Below are positions 34,044-44,949 of a stretch of 64,000 nt of DNA, one piece after another. The notes under the pieces are model-generated. The model ran no database searches. It had not been told where the DNA came from and worked only from the letters and a program-made list of their open reading frames with translations. How positions within the stretch are numbered: the first letter of the stretch is position 1; each line of letters starts with the position of its first letter. The position numbers and the translations under genes are program-made. Source of the stretch: Heliopora coerulea (lineage: Eukaryota; Cnidaria; Anthozoa; Scleralcyonacea; Helioporidae); the NCBI GenBank assembly GCA_030142905.1, contig JASJOG010000056.1:293501-357500 (forward strand), in the 5' to 3' direction.

Positions 34044-34304
34044 CCTTTGCTTCCCAGTCACGAAGGTCATCAACTTCTTTATCTTCATCGACTTTTGGAA
34101 GCCCCAGTGAACGAACCAATGTCTCCATGAGTTGGAAACAATTGCTTTACTCTGCAGCAGTCCAGTGGTCAAAGTTGCAATGACCCCACTTGTTCCTCAC
34201 GTCAGTGCGTACATGCTTTGCATTGGTTTGAATTCGAGCATGAAAAACATACGCATTTCCCATGATTCCTAGTACAGCTGATAGATCACAAGTATTATCG
34301 AATC
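34044..34304 (-). CDS. HEPN-like exon upstream of the NB-ARC exon
   Basis: This 261-bp exon has an acceptor TTTTGCAG before 34304 and a donor G|GTTAGT after 34044, ending in phase 1. It encodes a helical segment beginning F-D-N-T-C-D-L-S-A-V-L-G-I-M-G-N and including V-R-N-K-W-G-H-C-N-F-D-H-W (R-N-x-x-x-H at 34180-34197). R-N-x-x-x-H is the catalytic signature of HEPN RNases, and the context resembles DZIP3/hRUL138-type HEPN domains found at the N-terminus of cnidarian STAND proteins. Its last residues (D-L-R-D-W-E-A-K-G) join in phase to the 5' edge of the large exon (L-Q-L-C-L-G). An in-frame TAA at 34147-34149 interrupts the domain. Earlier exons were not found, so no start codon is assigned. 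Confidence 0.68.
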
Positions 34305-36739
34305 CTGCAAAATGGAGGATATATTATGGTTAGTAAATGGAAAGCTAAATGGAAATACCTTTACATCAAGACCGTCAGAACAGGATATTCGCCTTAAAAC
34401 CAAATGCAGTCTTATACTCTTGTCATATCAAAGAAGTTTAAAATATGACTACAACATTAATCCTCATGATATTACATCAATGATAGACTCACAGTATAGA
34501 CTGACAAGTCGAACATTTTTTGACTACATTACCCTCCAAATAGCTAGCTCGTTTGTTCAAATAACAGTTAGTGGCAATCCTAGGTTACTGGTATATATGT
34601 TGTTCAATAAAACATATTTCTGATGAATTTTCGAATAACATAGCTGCAGTTTGCCCTTGCGTGCGGTGGATCCGGAAAAATCTATGGCAACTGGATGGCA
34701 GGGCTGAATTTCGAAGGATATGTTCTGCTTTAGGATTAATACTTAACAGCGGCACCTCTTTCACCTGTATATACCTTTCAAGATCTGAATATTAAAGAGG
34801 TAAGAATTAACATTTCGCAATTTCGATAAAATTTGTAATTGAATTCTCGAATTAGGGTGTAAATATTGGTCTTTTTTATCTGCTTGATTTTTGGCCTCGA
34901 AGCGATCATACCAATTTGAAATTAGATTTCCTTCTCGCAGGAAAGTCGTATTTCATACATTTTTGTCAAATAAACATTGTACTTAAATTCATTCTTCAGA
35001 CTTTTTACTACTGTAAAAAGAAATTTTAATCGTCAGGTCTGTGTGAAGCTATTGTCGTGACCCCATATTCTGTGGACAAATAATAGCCCCACTGAAAAAC
35101 AGGGGAGAGGGAATAAAACACATTCTCCGTAGGAAATTACTCCCGTTTCTCAGAACATGTTGAGAGGTTTGCACCATGCAAATGGTTTATACTTTAAGAT
35201 GAGATTTTAGGGCATCCGAAACTAAAATTGGTTTCCACGCCGGTAATATTATTCGGAAATTTCTCGTTGCAATCCAGTAGTGAAATATAAAGTCAGATGA
35301 TGGATGTACCTAGTGTTAGCGGTTATTTGTTCTGTTGAACTGTTATATGTTTTGCAATTTCCGGTGATGGATGACTCTCCCACACTAAATCGTGGTTATG
35401 TTTCCAAGTCTTAGTGATTTAAAATTAAAATTCAGAGTTACATTCCCCGCCATTCCTGTTAAATTTGAAAAGGGCGTTTTGACCCGCAAAACGCATCCAA
35501 CGATGGTTTCGATGCACAGCATCGTTTTCGTCTCGTTTTTTCAGTCCTCACCAAAATGCTGTTTAAGTTTTCATGTAATATCATCTTCCTGAGACAAAAA
35601 AGAAACTATTTCAAGGCCACTCTGGCTTGTAGCAAAGATCGTAAAGGGATGTCCACCAGCTTATCACACAATGCAGACTGTCAGCCCTTGTCCTCATTAA
35701 AAGTGTACATGCCCTTCCGGGTATGTGTTCTCTTGAAGCAAAATGCCAAAATTGTACGATTGTTGTGCAGTCTGTTGGGAAAGTTCAGAAATGCATGGTG
35801 AGTAGCTACTGATTGACGTCTTTATCGAACGTATAGTCCGCATACAGAATTGCGAGTTTAAGACATATTCACGTTAGTGCCTAGAAAACTGCTCGAAGCT
35901 TCGGGAAACATAGAATATCACCATGAAACTTCCTTTCCTTCCACAACCTCGTTATCAGAGACCGCGAGCTAGGGGGGCTGGAGGGCTATCCCCCCCCAAT
36001 AATTTTGTCTACAATATACTTTTTTCAGAAAGTATAAACCGATAAAAAGCTTGAAAGAACCGGAAGGTGTCCACTATGGTTCTTTGTATGCGAATTACTC
36101 TGTTTACCAGCAACAATCATGTCGCAGACCCTAGGTATTGTTCTTCTACAATGTATTTGCGGTTCTTTACTTGTTTCTTCAAATTAGTCTAGCTCTGCTA
36201 GTGACAAAATTCTGTTTTATTATTTTTGTAATGTTATCCGCGATGAATACAACTGGGAACGTTTTCCGGCTGATTTTTCATGCTTTGTTGGTGGGGAGAC
36301 TTTGAGGAAAGTACTTGAACAGAGGATTGGCGTATAACTCTAATCACTTAGAATCATACAATCCTTTCATCATTAATCAAGAGGGCCATGTTATGGGAAT
36401 ATTGATTTACGAGAATATGAATGAGCAAGATAAGCAGAATCCCAGGAAAAGAAAAGTTTCAGTGATTACAGTCTATATTCAGCAGTCGGACCAAGCTTCA
36501 ATTCCAGCTGAGTACAAAATATATATCATATTTATTATTCTCATATACCTTGCACAACGTGCTCAGGACGAAACTGGATTATTAATTAAAACAAAATACT
36601 TGAAGGATCGGGTCTGGTTCCTTTGATCTTTTTGTTTTTTTAACTTTGTCCTATTTTCTTTAAGAGATGAAACAGCCAAAACAATGAATGTAATGATCCC
36701 GCCCAAACTAGAAATGCTGTCTTTGAAAGTTTTGTCACA
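34305..36739. other. No gene recognised
   Basis: Upstream exons of the HEPN/NB-ARC gene may lie here, but I could not identify any with confidence. ORFs are short with no known motifs. Confidence 0.4.
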
Positions 36740-37140
36740 GTGACAGGAGATTCATCCATCAATACCTGTCCAGAAGTGTGTAATCAATCGTCCTCTTCCT
36801 CATTTACCGTGCCAGCTAGTCCGAAACCTACTGTAGTAGAACTTGGTTCACCATTTCAGCTCAAGAAATTAGAATTCCCAAGAAAGAAATTTGGTTCTCA
36901 GTTTCGTTCTTTTCAGTCAATGTGGTTTACTTAATTCCCTTGGCTTTATTACGATCAAGAAAGTGATTCTGTTTTATGTTTTATTTGCGCAATCAGTGAG
37001 ATCATGACATTATGCAAGCTCTTCCATGTCAATCCCGAAACTAGTGCAAGCGGGGAAAGATCACTTTCATTGACAAGAAGAGTGAAAACGTGGTTAAGAT
37101 CAAAAAGCTCAAAAGAGATTTAATACCACTGCCATCCTAA
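36740..37140 (+). pseudogene. hAT (ZMYM1-like) transposase remnant, internally deleted
   Basis: The 5' part reads like a TTF-type zinc finger at the N-terminus of ZMYM1-like hAT transposases: P-F-Q-L-K-K-L-E-F-P-R-K-K-F-G, then R-S-F-Q-S-M-W-F-T, a TAA stop at 36932-36934, F-P-W-L-Y-Y-D and S-D-S-V-L-C-F-I-C. Within about 20 codons it changes to the hAT C-terminal dimerisation signature: V-N-P-E-T-S-A-S-G-E-R-S-L-S-L-T-R-R-V-K-T-W-L-R-S. The whole catalytic core between them, normally several hundred residues, is missing. This is an internal-deletion derivative that later gained a stop. Confidence 0.75.
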
Positions 37141-37539
37141 ACAGTCATAAAGAAAGAACCGAAAGTTTGCGGATCACTGATGTTGGTAATATATCACTCG
37201 AAGTGAACGATAATCGGAAGTGCAGCTTCGGAACCTTTACGGTGGAAGACCTATGTGGCATTGTTTTCGGTTTATATTTAGATATTAATATTTTATCACA
37301 TCCAATTTTATGTACGATTAACTCTGCAGCCTCCTTGACGGTTCCTCGGAGATTTCTCATACGTTACGCCAGTAATTGCTGCCAGCCATTAGGTGAGCAG
37401 CAACACTAATCTTGCAACTGAGGGTGGGCTTCCAGTGTGAACACTAGAAAAATTTTCGATCTCAGGATTTCGATATGTCAGAATAATTTTGAGTCCTTGT
37501 AATCGTATGGTCAGCGGTAGGCAGTACGTCCTTCATTGC

Positions 37540-40500
37540 ATGCTTAAGCTCAATTTGTTGATGATGATGATGATGATTGGTCGTTTAATTACACAATATC
37601 ACATAAAAATAAATTACAATGTGTTTACAGCAATAAATGTAAAAAGATATGCTAGAAATTACATAAATAAAAAAAAAACTACTATATTAATTTACATATA
37701 ACACATTAGGTTCTTTCATTGATTAGATAAGGACCTATTAAATTTCACTATTGAACTTGGAAAAAAACTTTTTAAAACTCTCAGTCCTTAATGTATACAA
37801 AGATAAATTGTTAAAATTCCGGATAAAATGTCGATGAGTTAAAGCCCTGGTCAGCGTAACATGATCGATAAGAGGGCCACCTTCCTCTTCAACAACCTTT
37901 AAAGTTCTCATGCAGATTTCATTTCGTCTTTCAGTCAATCTTTTACAATTAGCTAGTTGCAAAGCTTTATCATACAACTTATCTGGATAGATAATCCTCA
38001 TAGCTCTCTTTTGGGCCCTTTCTAATTCGTCAGATAAACAGGTAGGGATCGAATTACTCCACACCGGGCAACAATATTCTAAGACTGGCCGTATGAGCGC
38101 ATAATAAATTTTGGTAAGATCAGATGCTGGTACACCACCACGGCTCCGCACTCGCAATATGTGCAAGCGTTCGGACGCTTTAGCAACAACTGAAGAAATT
38201 TGCACGTACCATTTTAGATTGTCATGGATAATTCTAAAACTTTGTGAGATCGAACCGTTTCAATCGTATGATTGCCGATTGTCAAGGGTGATAACTGGGG
38301 AGCTTCCTTAAGATAACGGACTCTGAGTTCTTTGCACTTCATAACATTTAGCTTCATCCAGTTATTTGAAGCCCATGAGTCAATAGAACTAAGAGTCGAT
38401 TGGATAGTTGAGGTCGAATTTAAAGTAAGATTTTCGGAAATAGAAACATCATCCACAAATTTCCACATTCTCATGTTGGGCGTATTAATTCTCAGGTCAT
38501 TTACCATAACCAAGAACAATATCGGCCCCAATTTTGTCCCCTAAGGGACACCTGCTGTAACAGAGAGCTAACTGGAGATTGAATCACCAATCATAACACG
38601 TTGTCTTCGATCAGACAGGAAATTTATAATCCATGGAATCAAAGACCGTCTAACACCCAGGTTAATAAGTTTTTCAATCAAGACATTATAACCAATACGG
38701 TCGAAAGCCTTTGAATAGTCTAGAAAACAAATCCGAATATAACTACCACGTTTGTCCAGATGGGATAACCAGGTATGAAGCATGTCCAGTAGACAAAAAG
38801 AAGTCGATGACCCCCTCAAACAGCCAAATTGGAATGGGTCAATCATTTCGTTAACATCATCAATAAACCATTCTACAACAAAATCTTCAAGCACTTTAGA
38901 CAAACAGGAAGTCAGAGATATTGGTCTGGTATTACCCTCGCTTTCAGGTTGCCGCACTTTCGGAATTAAGATAATATTAGATTCTTTCCAGATTTGTGGT
39001 ACTACACTGGAACGGAGCGATGCATTAAAAATGGTAGTAACTGGATCTGCTATAACATAAGCAAATTACTTTAAAATTCGACTGGGTACATTATCAGGGC
39101 CCGTTGCTTTGTGGGATTGAATTGCTTGCAGTTTTCTACAGACGTCTTGGGGTTGTACACTAAGACCATCATCATTAGATGGTAAATAAGCAGTTAATAA
39201 ATTCACATCTAGTGTTGGAATATCAGCATTGACAGACACGTAGAACTCGTTAAGGGCAGTAGGAAATTGGTCATTAAGATTTCTACCGTCACGTTCCAGC
39301 GAAAAATATGATGTTTTCTCTGGTTTGCCGGACATTTTATTGACTATTTTCCACCATTTGCGACAGTCAGTTATCTTTAACTGCTGAACATTATTTTTAT
39401 AAAAAGATTTTTTTCTTCTCTCAATTTCATGATGGACCTTACGTGTCAATGACTGCCATAGGGGGATATTCCCACTGTGAAATGCTTTCTGTCAGTCGCG
39501 TATTCAACTTTTAATGGTAGGTGTAATCCAAGGTTTATCAGTATGGTGCCGTTTCACCAATTTTGCAGGAAAAATACGATCGATCGCTTGCACCATAGAT
39601 GATGAAAAAGAAGTTGCTAGATCGTCTACATTGGCATTAGGGCCAAGCTCGTTGAACCAGTCGTTGGCTGAAGCCCACCTTCCAAATACATCGATGCTAG
39701 AACGAGGATAACGACGAACCAAGTGCTTCACGGACTTTGAGGATGGTTTGAAATTAGTATTTTCAGGGCAAGGAACCTATGTTACAATATTGTGATCAGA
39801 CGCTCCCAAAGGGGCTAAAACTTGTGGGGTGCCGTATAAATTAGATAGATTAGTGATGATTAAATCGAGGGTAGAAGGGCTTCTTGTGGGGACTTGAACT
39901 ACTTGCTCTAGATTGTATCTTGATAGAAACTTTGATATTTCAAAATCGTTAAAATCGCCAAGGAAAATTAGCCCACAGTTAGGGTAAAGATTACACAGAG
40001 TATCGGTGGTATTTGTCAAATATTCATTCAGAAGTGAATGTTCATGTTCTGGCAAACCAGGAGGATGGTAAACAACACATATTACAATACCAGATAGAGG
40101 TCTGGGGAGGCGAGTAGGGCGTAGCCATAGCCACATGCACCCAAAGTTGTCATTTTCAAGGTCAAAACGACGTTTAACAAGAATATCGTCTGATAAATAA
40201 GCACAAACTCCACCGCCACGACGACAAGGGTGATCTTTTCGAAATAAATTATATCCGCTAATAGAGACAAGGTTATCTTCCATTTCCTCACTCAACCATG
40301 TTTCCGTTACTGCGACCAAGTTAACTGAATTCGCGTTTAATGTTGCAGTTAATTCATCGACTTTTGACAAAAGTGATCGAGCATTAATCAAATAGATATT
40401 CGGGAGCGCAAATTTTGTGACTTCATTTGATCCAGTAAGGTTAGATTGGGCAGATTTATTAATCTTAACGGATATCAAATTTAAGTGATTACGCATATTG

Positions 40501-40740
40501 CGGAGGTAAGAGTTGGCCGTAACACTGAAATTATTTGTTTTCCGCTTACCATCCAAGCGGCTTGAAATTATAACTGGGATGCGACACTTTAATTCGTTGT
40601 CATTTGATGAACAATCTTTAGGTAACTGCCAATCCGAAAACCGGTCTTTTTCCAAGAGTGAGAACCAACGTTTCGATGGATTTGACCGAGGGTGGTAAGG
40701 AAAATGTCGTAGGCGTCTCCGAAAATTTTGTGTAGGAGTC
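37540..40740 (-). mobile_element. LINE with APE endonuclease and RT, decayed
   Basis: Reading on the minus strand from about 40740: an apurinic-type endonuclease (I-N-A-R-S-L, V-T-E-T-W-L, F-L-G-D-F-N-D-F, A-S-D-H-N-I-V; frame 40655-39777), a linker (39731-39504), a pre-RT segment with S-H-K-A-T-G-P-D-N-V-P-S-R (39449-39066), RT with Y-S-K-A-F-D-R (38957-38568), then G-P-I-L-F-L-V-M-V-N-D-L and catalytic F-V-D-D-V-S (38531-38214), and a C-terminal region ending at 37738. Five separate frames mean several stops and frameshifts. The 3' end has an ATC-type triplet tail (GAT run at 37562-37579 on the plus strand), helpful for classification. Closest to jockey-superfamily LINEs; exact clade not assigned. 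Confidence 0.85.
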
Positions 40741-43265
40741 GGTGTTGTTCGCCACAGTCAGGTGTCTTATAATGTCAAACTCAACTTCATTCGTTAATGG
40801 AAGTGTTTATCAAGGTCACGAACGATTTCATTTTCTGATTTATACTGTGCTGAAATTAAAATCACCAAAACCTCAGCCTAAGGTTATTAATGTCAGGAGT
40901 TATAGACATTAAGAACGGGATAAATTTTTAGAAGATTTGGCACAAGTACAATGGGAGAATGTGTCATTGATGGACGATGTAAATGGAAAATTAGATTATT
41001 TTAATTGTAATTTTTTTCGGATTTTAGACGGACATGCGCCCGTCAAAACTATAAAAGTTAGATACCGTAAACCTCCGTTTGTAGGCGGTGAAATTAAGGA
41101 TCTGATGAAGAAAAGGGACAAGTTGCACAAAATAGCACGTCAGACTAAGAATGCCTGTGACTGGGACAGCTTTCGTCGGGCTCGTGATGTGGTAAAAGAG
41201 CAGCTGAGGGAAGCAGAAAGGAGGTATGTTCATGATGCAATTTATAGGAATAAAGAACCAAATGCAATGTGGAAGGTTATCCGAAGCTGCGTGCCGCGTA
41301 CAGAGATGTCACAGCCTGTGTATACCAAGGATATGAAGGAATTGGCTGATGAATTTAACAAATTTTATACTTCAGTTGGGGCCAGAGTTGCTAATGAGGC
41401 TAAAGTGTTAAGTGCTAAGAGTAATCTCGCCTTTTTACGACAAAATAATCCTGTATTAAGAGACGAAGCGGATGAATTTCAATTCCGATGTGTAACATCG
41501 TATGAAATACGTAAAATTGTAAACTCTCTTCCAACAAATAAGGCCCCTGGAATAGATAAAGTTTCACTCGCTGCTGTAAAAGACGCCCTACCTTTTATCC
41601 TTCCCGCGCTGACTGAGATTGTGAACTGCTCCTTATTAACTTCAGTATTTCCAGCAGCTTGGAAACATTCAGAAGTAATTCCAATTCTCAAAGAAGGGGA
41701 TCATGAAACGCCGAATGACAATCGCCCTGTATCCTTACTGCCTGTGGCCTCGAAGGTATGTGAACGTGTTGCACTGAACCAATTAATGGAATACATGTCT
41801 CAGGAAAAGAGTCTCACGGACCATCAAAGCGGAAACAAGAAGTTACATTCAACAGAAACGCTTAATATATTTGTATCAGATATGATTCTCGAGGCTATTG
41901 ATAGGAAAGAGTTAACGGCGGTGGTATTGCTGGACCTATCAAAGGCATTTGACAGTATTGAACATTCCCCGCTGTTTGAGAAACTGCGTTCCTTGGGTGT
42001 ATCCAGGAAGGCCGTTGCTTGGTTCAAGACTTATCTTTCAGAAAGAAGACAGTCAGTGCGACTTGGTCATATACTTTCAGAAGCTCGCATGATCACACAT
42101 GGAGTGCCTCAGGGCTCCATACTTGGCCCGGCATTATTTAACATCTATATTAACGACCTTCCTAATGTTCCTACAGTTTGTCCTTTGGAATCGTACGTCG
42201 ATGATTCAAAAATGTATTTGTCATTTTCATTGAAAAACATCAGTGCTGGGGGAACCCAATTTGAGGATGATTTAAAGAGAGTTGCTGCATGGTGTTGCTC
42301 TAGTAGCCTACTCATCAACCCTGGAAAAACTAAACTCGTTCTATTTGGTACCCCACAAATGTTGAGTCAAGTTCAGGACTTTCGAGTACCCTTCCTTGGA
42401 AAGATACTACGACCCGTTTCTTCAGCGAAAGATTTAGGGATGGAGTTTGACAAAAGCCTGAGTTATGATGAACATATTGTCCAAGTAGTCTCCAAATGCA
42501 CAAAGTCCCTTTGCCAAATTAATCGAGTCAAACACATTTTGGACAATCGGACCTTAAAAATGGTTATAAATGCCTTAGTTTTTAGTAAACTATATTATTG
42601 TTCCTCAGTGTGGGCAAATACTTCTACGAAGAACATAGCTAAACTACAAAGCGTACAAAATTTTGCTGCTAGAATCGTCACAGGTATAAGGAAGTACGAT
42701 CATATCACGCCTGCACTGAAACAATTAGATTGGTTGCCTGTTGATTATATGTTGAAATACAAAGATGCTGTAATGACATTTAAGTGTTTGAATGACTTAG
42801 CTCCATTATATCTTACCAGAAGATTTTTATCTAGGTCCCAAACACATGACCGAGACACAAGATGTAAAAACAAGTTGCAGATTCCCCTCTATCGAACTGC
42901 ATCGGGGCAGCGTTCTTTTTTATATAGGGCGACTAAATTGTGGAACGAACTTGAGGATGATATTAAGAATATTTCTAACATCGAAACTTTTAAGATTTTA
43001 ATAAGGAACAAATTATATAACGAGTTTTGGAATAGTTGCATGAATAGTTAACTTTTTAACCTTTTAACTTTTTAACTTTTTAATTTTTTATCTTGTTATT
43101 AATTGTAATGTATAGTTTAAATTCACTTAGGTTGAGTAATTAATGATGTTAATGTAAATATAGATTTGTAATGCACATAATTATTAATTGTAATTATTTC
43201 TGAAAAGCCATAGTGGAGAAATAAATTACTTTATGAATTATGAATTATGAATTATGAATTATAAG
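40741..43265 (+). mobile_element. 5'-truncated CR1/L2-like LINE
   Basis: The element starts within the end of its endonuclease domain: H-F-L-I-Y-T-V-L-K then P-K-V-I-N-V-R-S-Y-R between about 40836 and 40905, with a frameshift before the main ORF. It continues through a long RT ORF and ends with tandem ATGAATT-type repeats at about 43233-43262, the microsatellite-like 3' terminus common in CR1/L2 elements. It lies head to head with the LINE at 37540-40740. Confidence 0.85.
40937..43051 (+). CDS. LINE reverse transcriptase ORF, 704 residues
   Basis: This frame is intact over its full length. Motifs in order: a lysine/arginine-rich pre-RT helix region; N-K-A-P-G-I-D-K; R-P-V-S-L-L-P-V-A-S-K-V; L-L-D-L-S-K-A-F-D-S-I-E-H (motif A); G-V-P-Q-G-S-I-L-G-P-A-L-F-N-I-Y-I-N-D-L (motif B); Y-V-D-D (motif C, catalytic, 42194-42205); then L-G-M-E-F-D and C-terminal F-S-K-L-Y-Y-C-S-S-V-W-A. 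The N-terminal endonuclease needed for target-primed reverse transcription is almost entirely missing, so the copy cannot mobilise itself. An intact RT suggests fairly recent insertion. The methionine at 40937 is only the first ATG in frame; the true protein began upstream. Confidence 0.88.
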   Translation: MAQVQWENVSLMDDVNGKLDYFNCNFFRILDGHAPVKTIKVRYRKPPFVGGEIKDLMKKRDKLHKIARQTKNACDWDSFRRARDVVKEQLREAERRYVHDAIYRNKEPNAMWKVIRSCVPRTEMSQPVYTKDMKELADEFNKFYTSVGARVANEAKVLSAKSNLAFLRQNNPVLRDEADEFQFRCVTSYEIRKIVNSLPTNKAPGIDKVSLAAVKDALPFILPALTEIVNCSLLTSVFPAAWKHSEVIPILKEGDHETPNDNRPVSLLPVASKVCERVALNQLMEYMSQEKSLTDHQSGNKKLHSTETLNIFVSDMILEAIDRKELTAVVLLDLSKAFDSIEHSPLFEKLRSLGVSRKAVAWFKTYLSERRQSVRLGHILSEARMITHGVPQGSILGPALFNIYINDLPNVPTVCPLESYVDDSKMYLSFSLKNISAGGTQFEDDLKRVAAWCCSSSLLINPGKTKLVLFGTPQMLSQVQDFRVPFLGKILRPVSSAKDLGMEFDKSLSYDEHIVQVVSKCTKSLCQINRVKHILDNRTLKMVINALVFSKLYYCSSVWANTSTKNIAKLQSVQNFAARIVTGIRKYDHITPALKQLDWLPVDYMLKYKDAVMTFKCLNDLAPLYLTRRFLSRSQTHDRDTRCKNKLQIPLYRTASGQRSFLYRATKLWNELEDDIKNISNIETFKILIRNKLYNEFWNSCMNS

Positions 43266-44949
43266 AATGTGTTCTTTTATAAGTTTTAGGCCTTCTTGTT
43301 CGCTCCATCAGTGACAGTTCGTCTATAGACGACCCACACAGTCGACTAGATTCTCACACATGGACACCTCATGTACCTTAAGGCTCTTGAAAACGAACTT
43401 ATCCCAGACGTAGATATTGGCGTACGAGCCAGGGGGGCGGGGGTGCAACCCCTGTCAGATTCGGGCATAGTCACTTTTTTCCGGCGACATTTCCATTTTT
43501 CGGGCAGAAATCTTTATCTTCTCATAACCTGGGACCTGAGAGGAAAAGCTCAAAACTTTTAGACTTAACGTATTGTCAGTTGATGTTGTTTTGTTTGTAC
43601 CCGTCTCGATGTCATTTTAGTATTGTGAAAAAATATATAATAAGTGCAGTTTTGTTGAAGGCATGGCTTGGTGGTTGGCTCATTTTGAAAATTCGGGCGA
43701 CTCAGAAAATTGTCCGGCAACAGGCCTCAGCCTCACCAGTTGAAATCGGTCCCGTACGCTTATGCGTAGAGACGTCTCTTAACTTGGCTACACCACCTAC
43801 GTCCTAGTATTTCTTTTTCTGTAAGAAATGCCTAGTTTGTTAACTTATTCATGATTACTCGTTACCAGATGAGAATGGTTAAATACTGACTCGTATTTTA
43901 AGCTCCTCTGAGGGCATGCCACCACCTTCAATTTCATCATTCTTCCATTAATCTTTAAGGCCTCTCTCTGATAAAATCTTTGCAGTCGTTACAGCCATGG
44001 ATTAATCATTGAATGTGCATGCAATACCTGCGCATCTTTGAGTAACGAATATACTTTTCACTTTCCTTTACCATGGCTATTCAGCTATTTCTCAGGCTAT
44101 ATTTGTAGATTCTACCTTGCTACATGCCGACATTCTGATATTTTGAGAAGTGGTCAGGATTGATAGTTATTTGATTTATTTTTCTCATCTCCTTGATTGT
44201 CTAAAAAAAAGCTACATAACCTATAAATAACTGCCAGCAAGTGATAGTGTGCTCATCTATTGGAGTAAGCTAGCGAAAGAGCGGGGGGGGGGGGCGACGT
44301 ACGCATTCTTGAACTTTGATTTGATTAGTGCTCAGGAACTTCTCTCATTGCATCCTTCCCGAGGATCTTTATGCACTCCCACTGGGCGCCTTTGTTGCCT
44401 TTCCTGGTTACGAGGCTCGCAGACGGTCGCACAAAGAGAGTGAGTTCAAATGACTTTCTTCTGTTATCATTTATCCATGTAGCTGTAGCCTTACTGCATG
44501 CTTGATGGCTTTACAGTTGGGTATGTGCAAAATTAGCAGGTTTCAACAAAAATCTCCCAATAAGTTTATTTTTGTCGACACTCATTAGCCCAAAAGAACA
44601 ATATGTTTGTTGATACAAATGCCTCTGTAAAACGAGTTGCTTACGGAGGACGATTTCTGGCACCTTATGAAGGTATCCTCCTACTAGGCATCCATCTTAT
44701 AGCTTGTCAGGCAATGGCAACACTCCCTGTCACAGAAATTTTCATCTGACCGAGCCAGTTGCTCCCCAACCTTTAATATTTATATAACGTGCACGTCAAT
44801 GGGCTAATGGGCAGACTGAACGTTGTTTCGTTGAAAATATTAGTGTGAACATATGAGTTACACTACGCTTTGAGAAGAAAAGCTCGTTCGCCCTGATGGT
44901 TTCGCAAAGCTGTCAAAAAGGAGTAAAAATTTGCAAGTAAACCAAAAAT
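43266..44949. other. Non-coding
   Basis: No gene recognised. A segment from about 43421 (GCGTACGAGCC) to 43762 (reverse complement GCGTACGGGAC) has short inverted ends and might be a small element. A run of G occurs at about 44283-44294. Confidence 0.4.
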
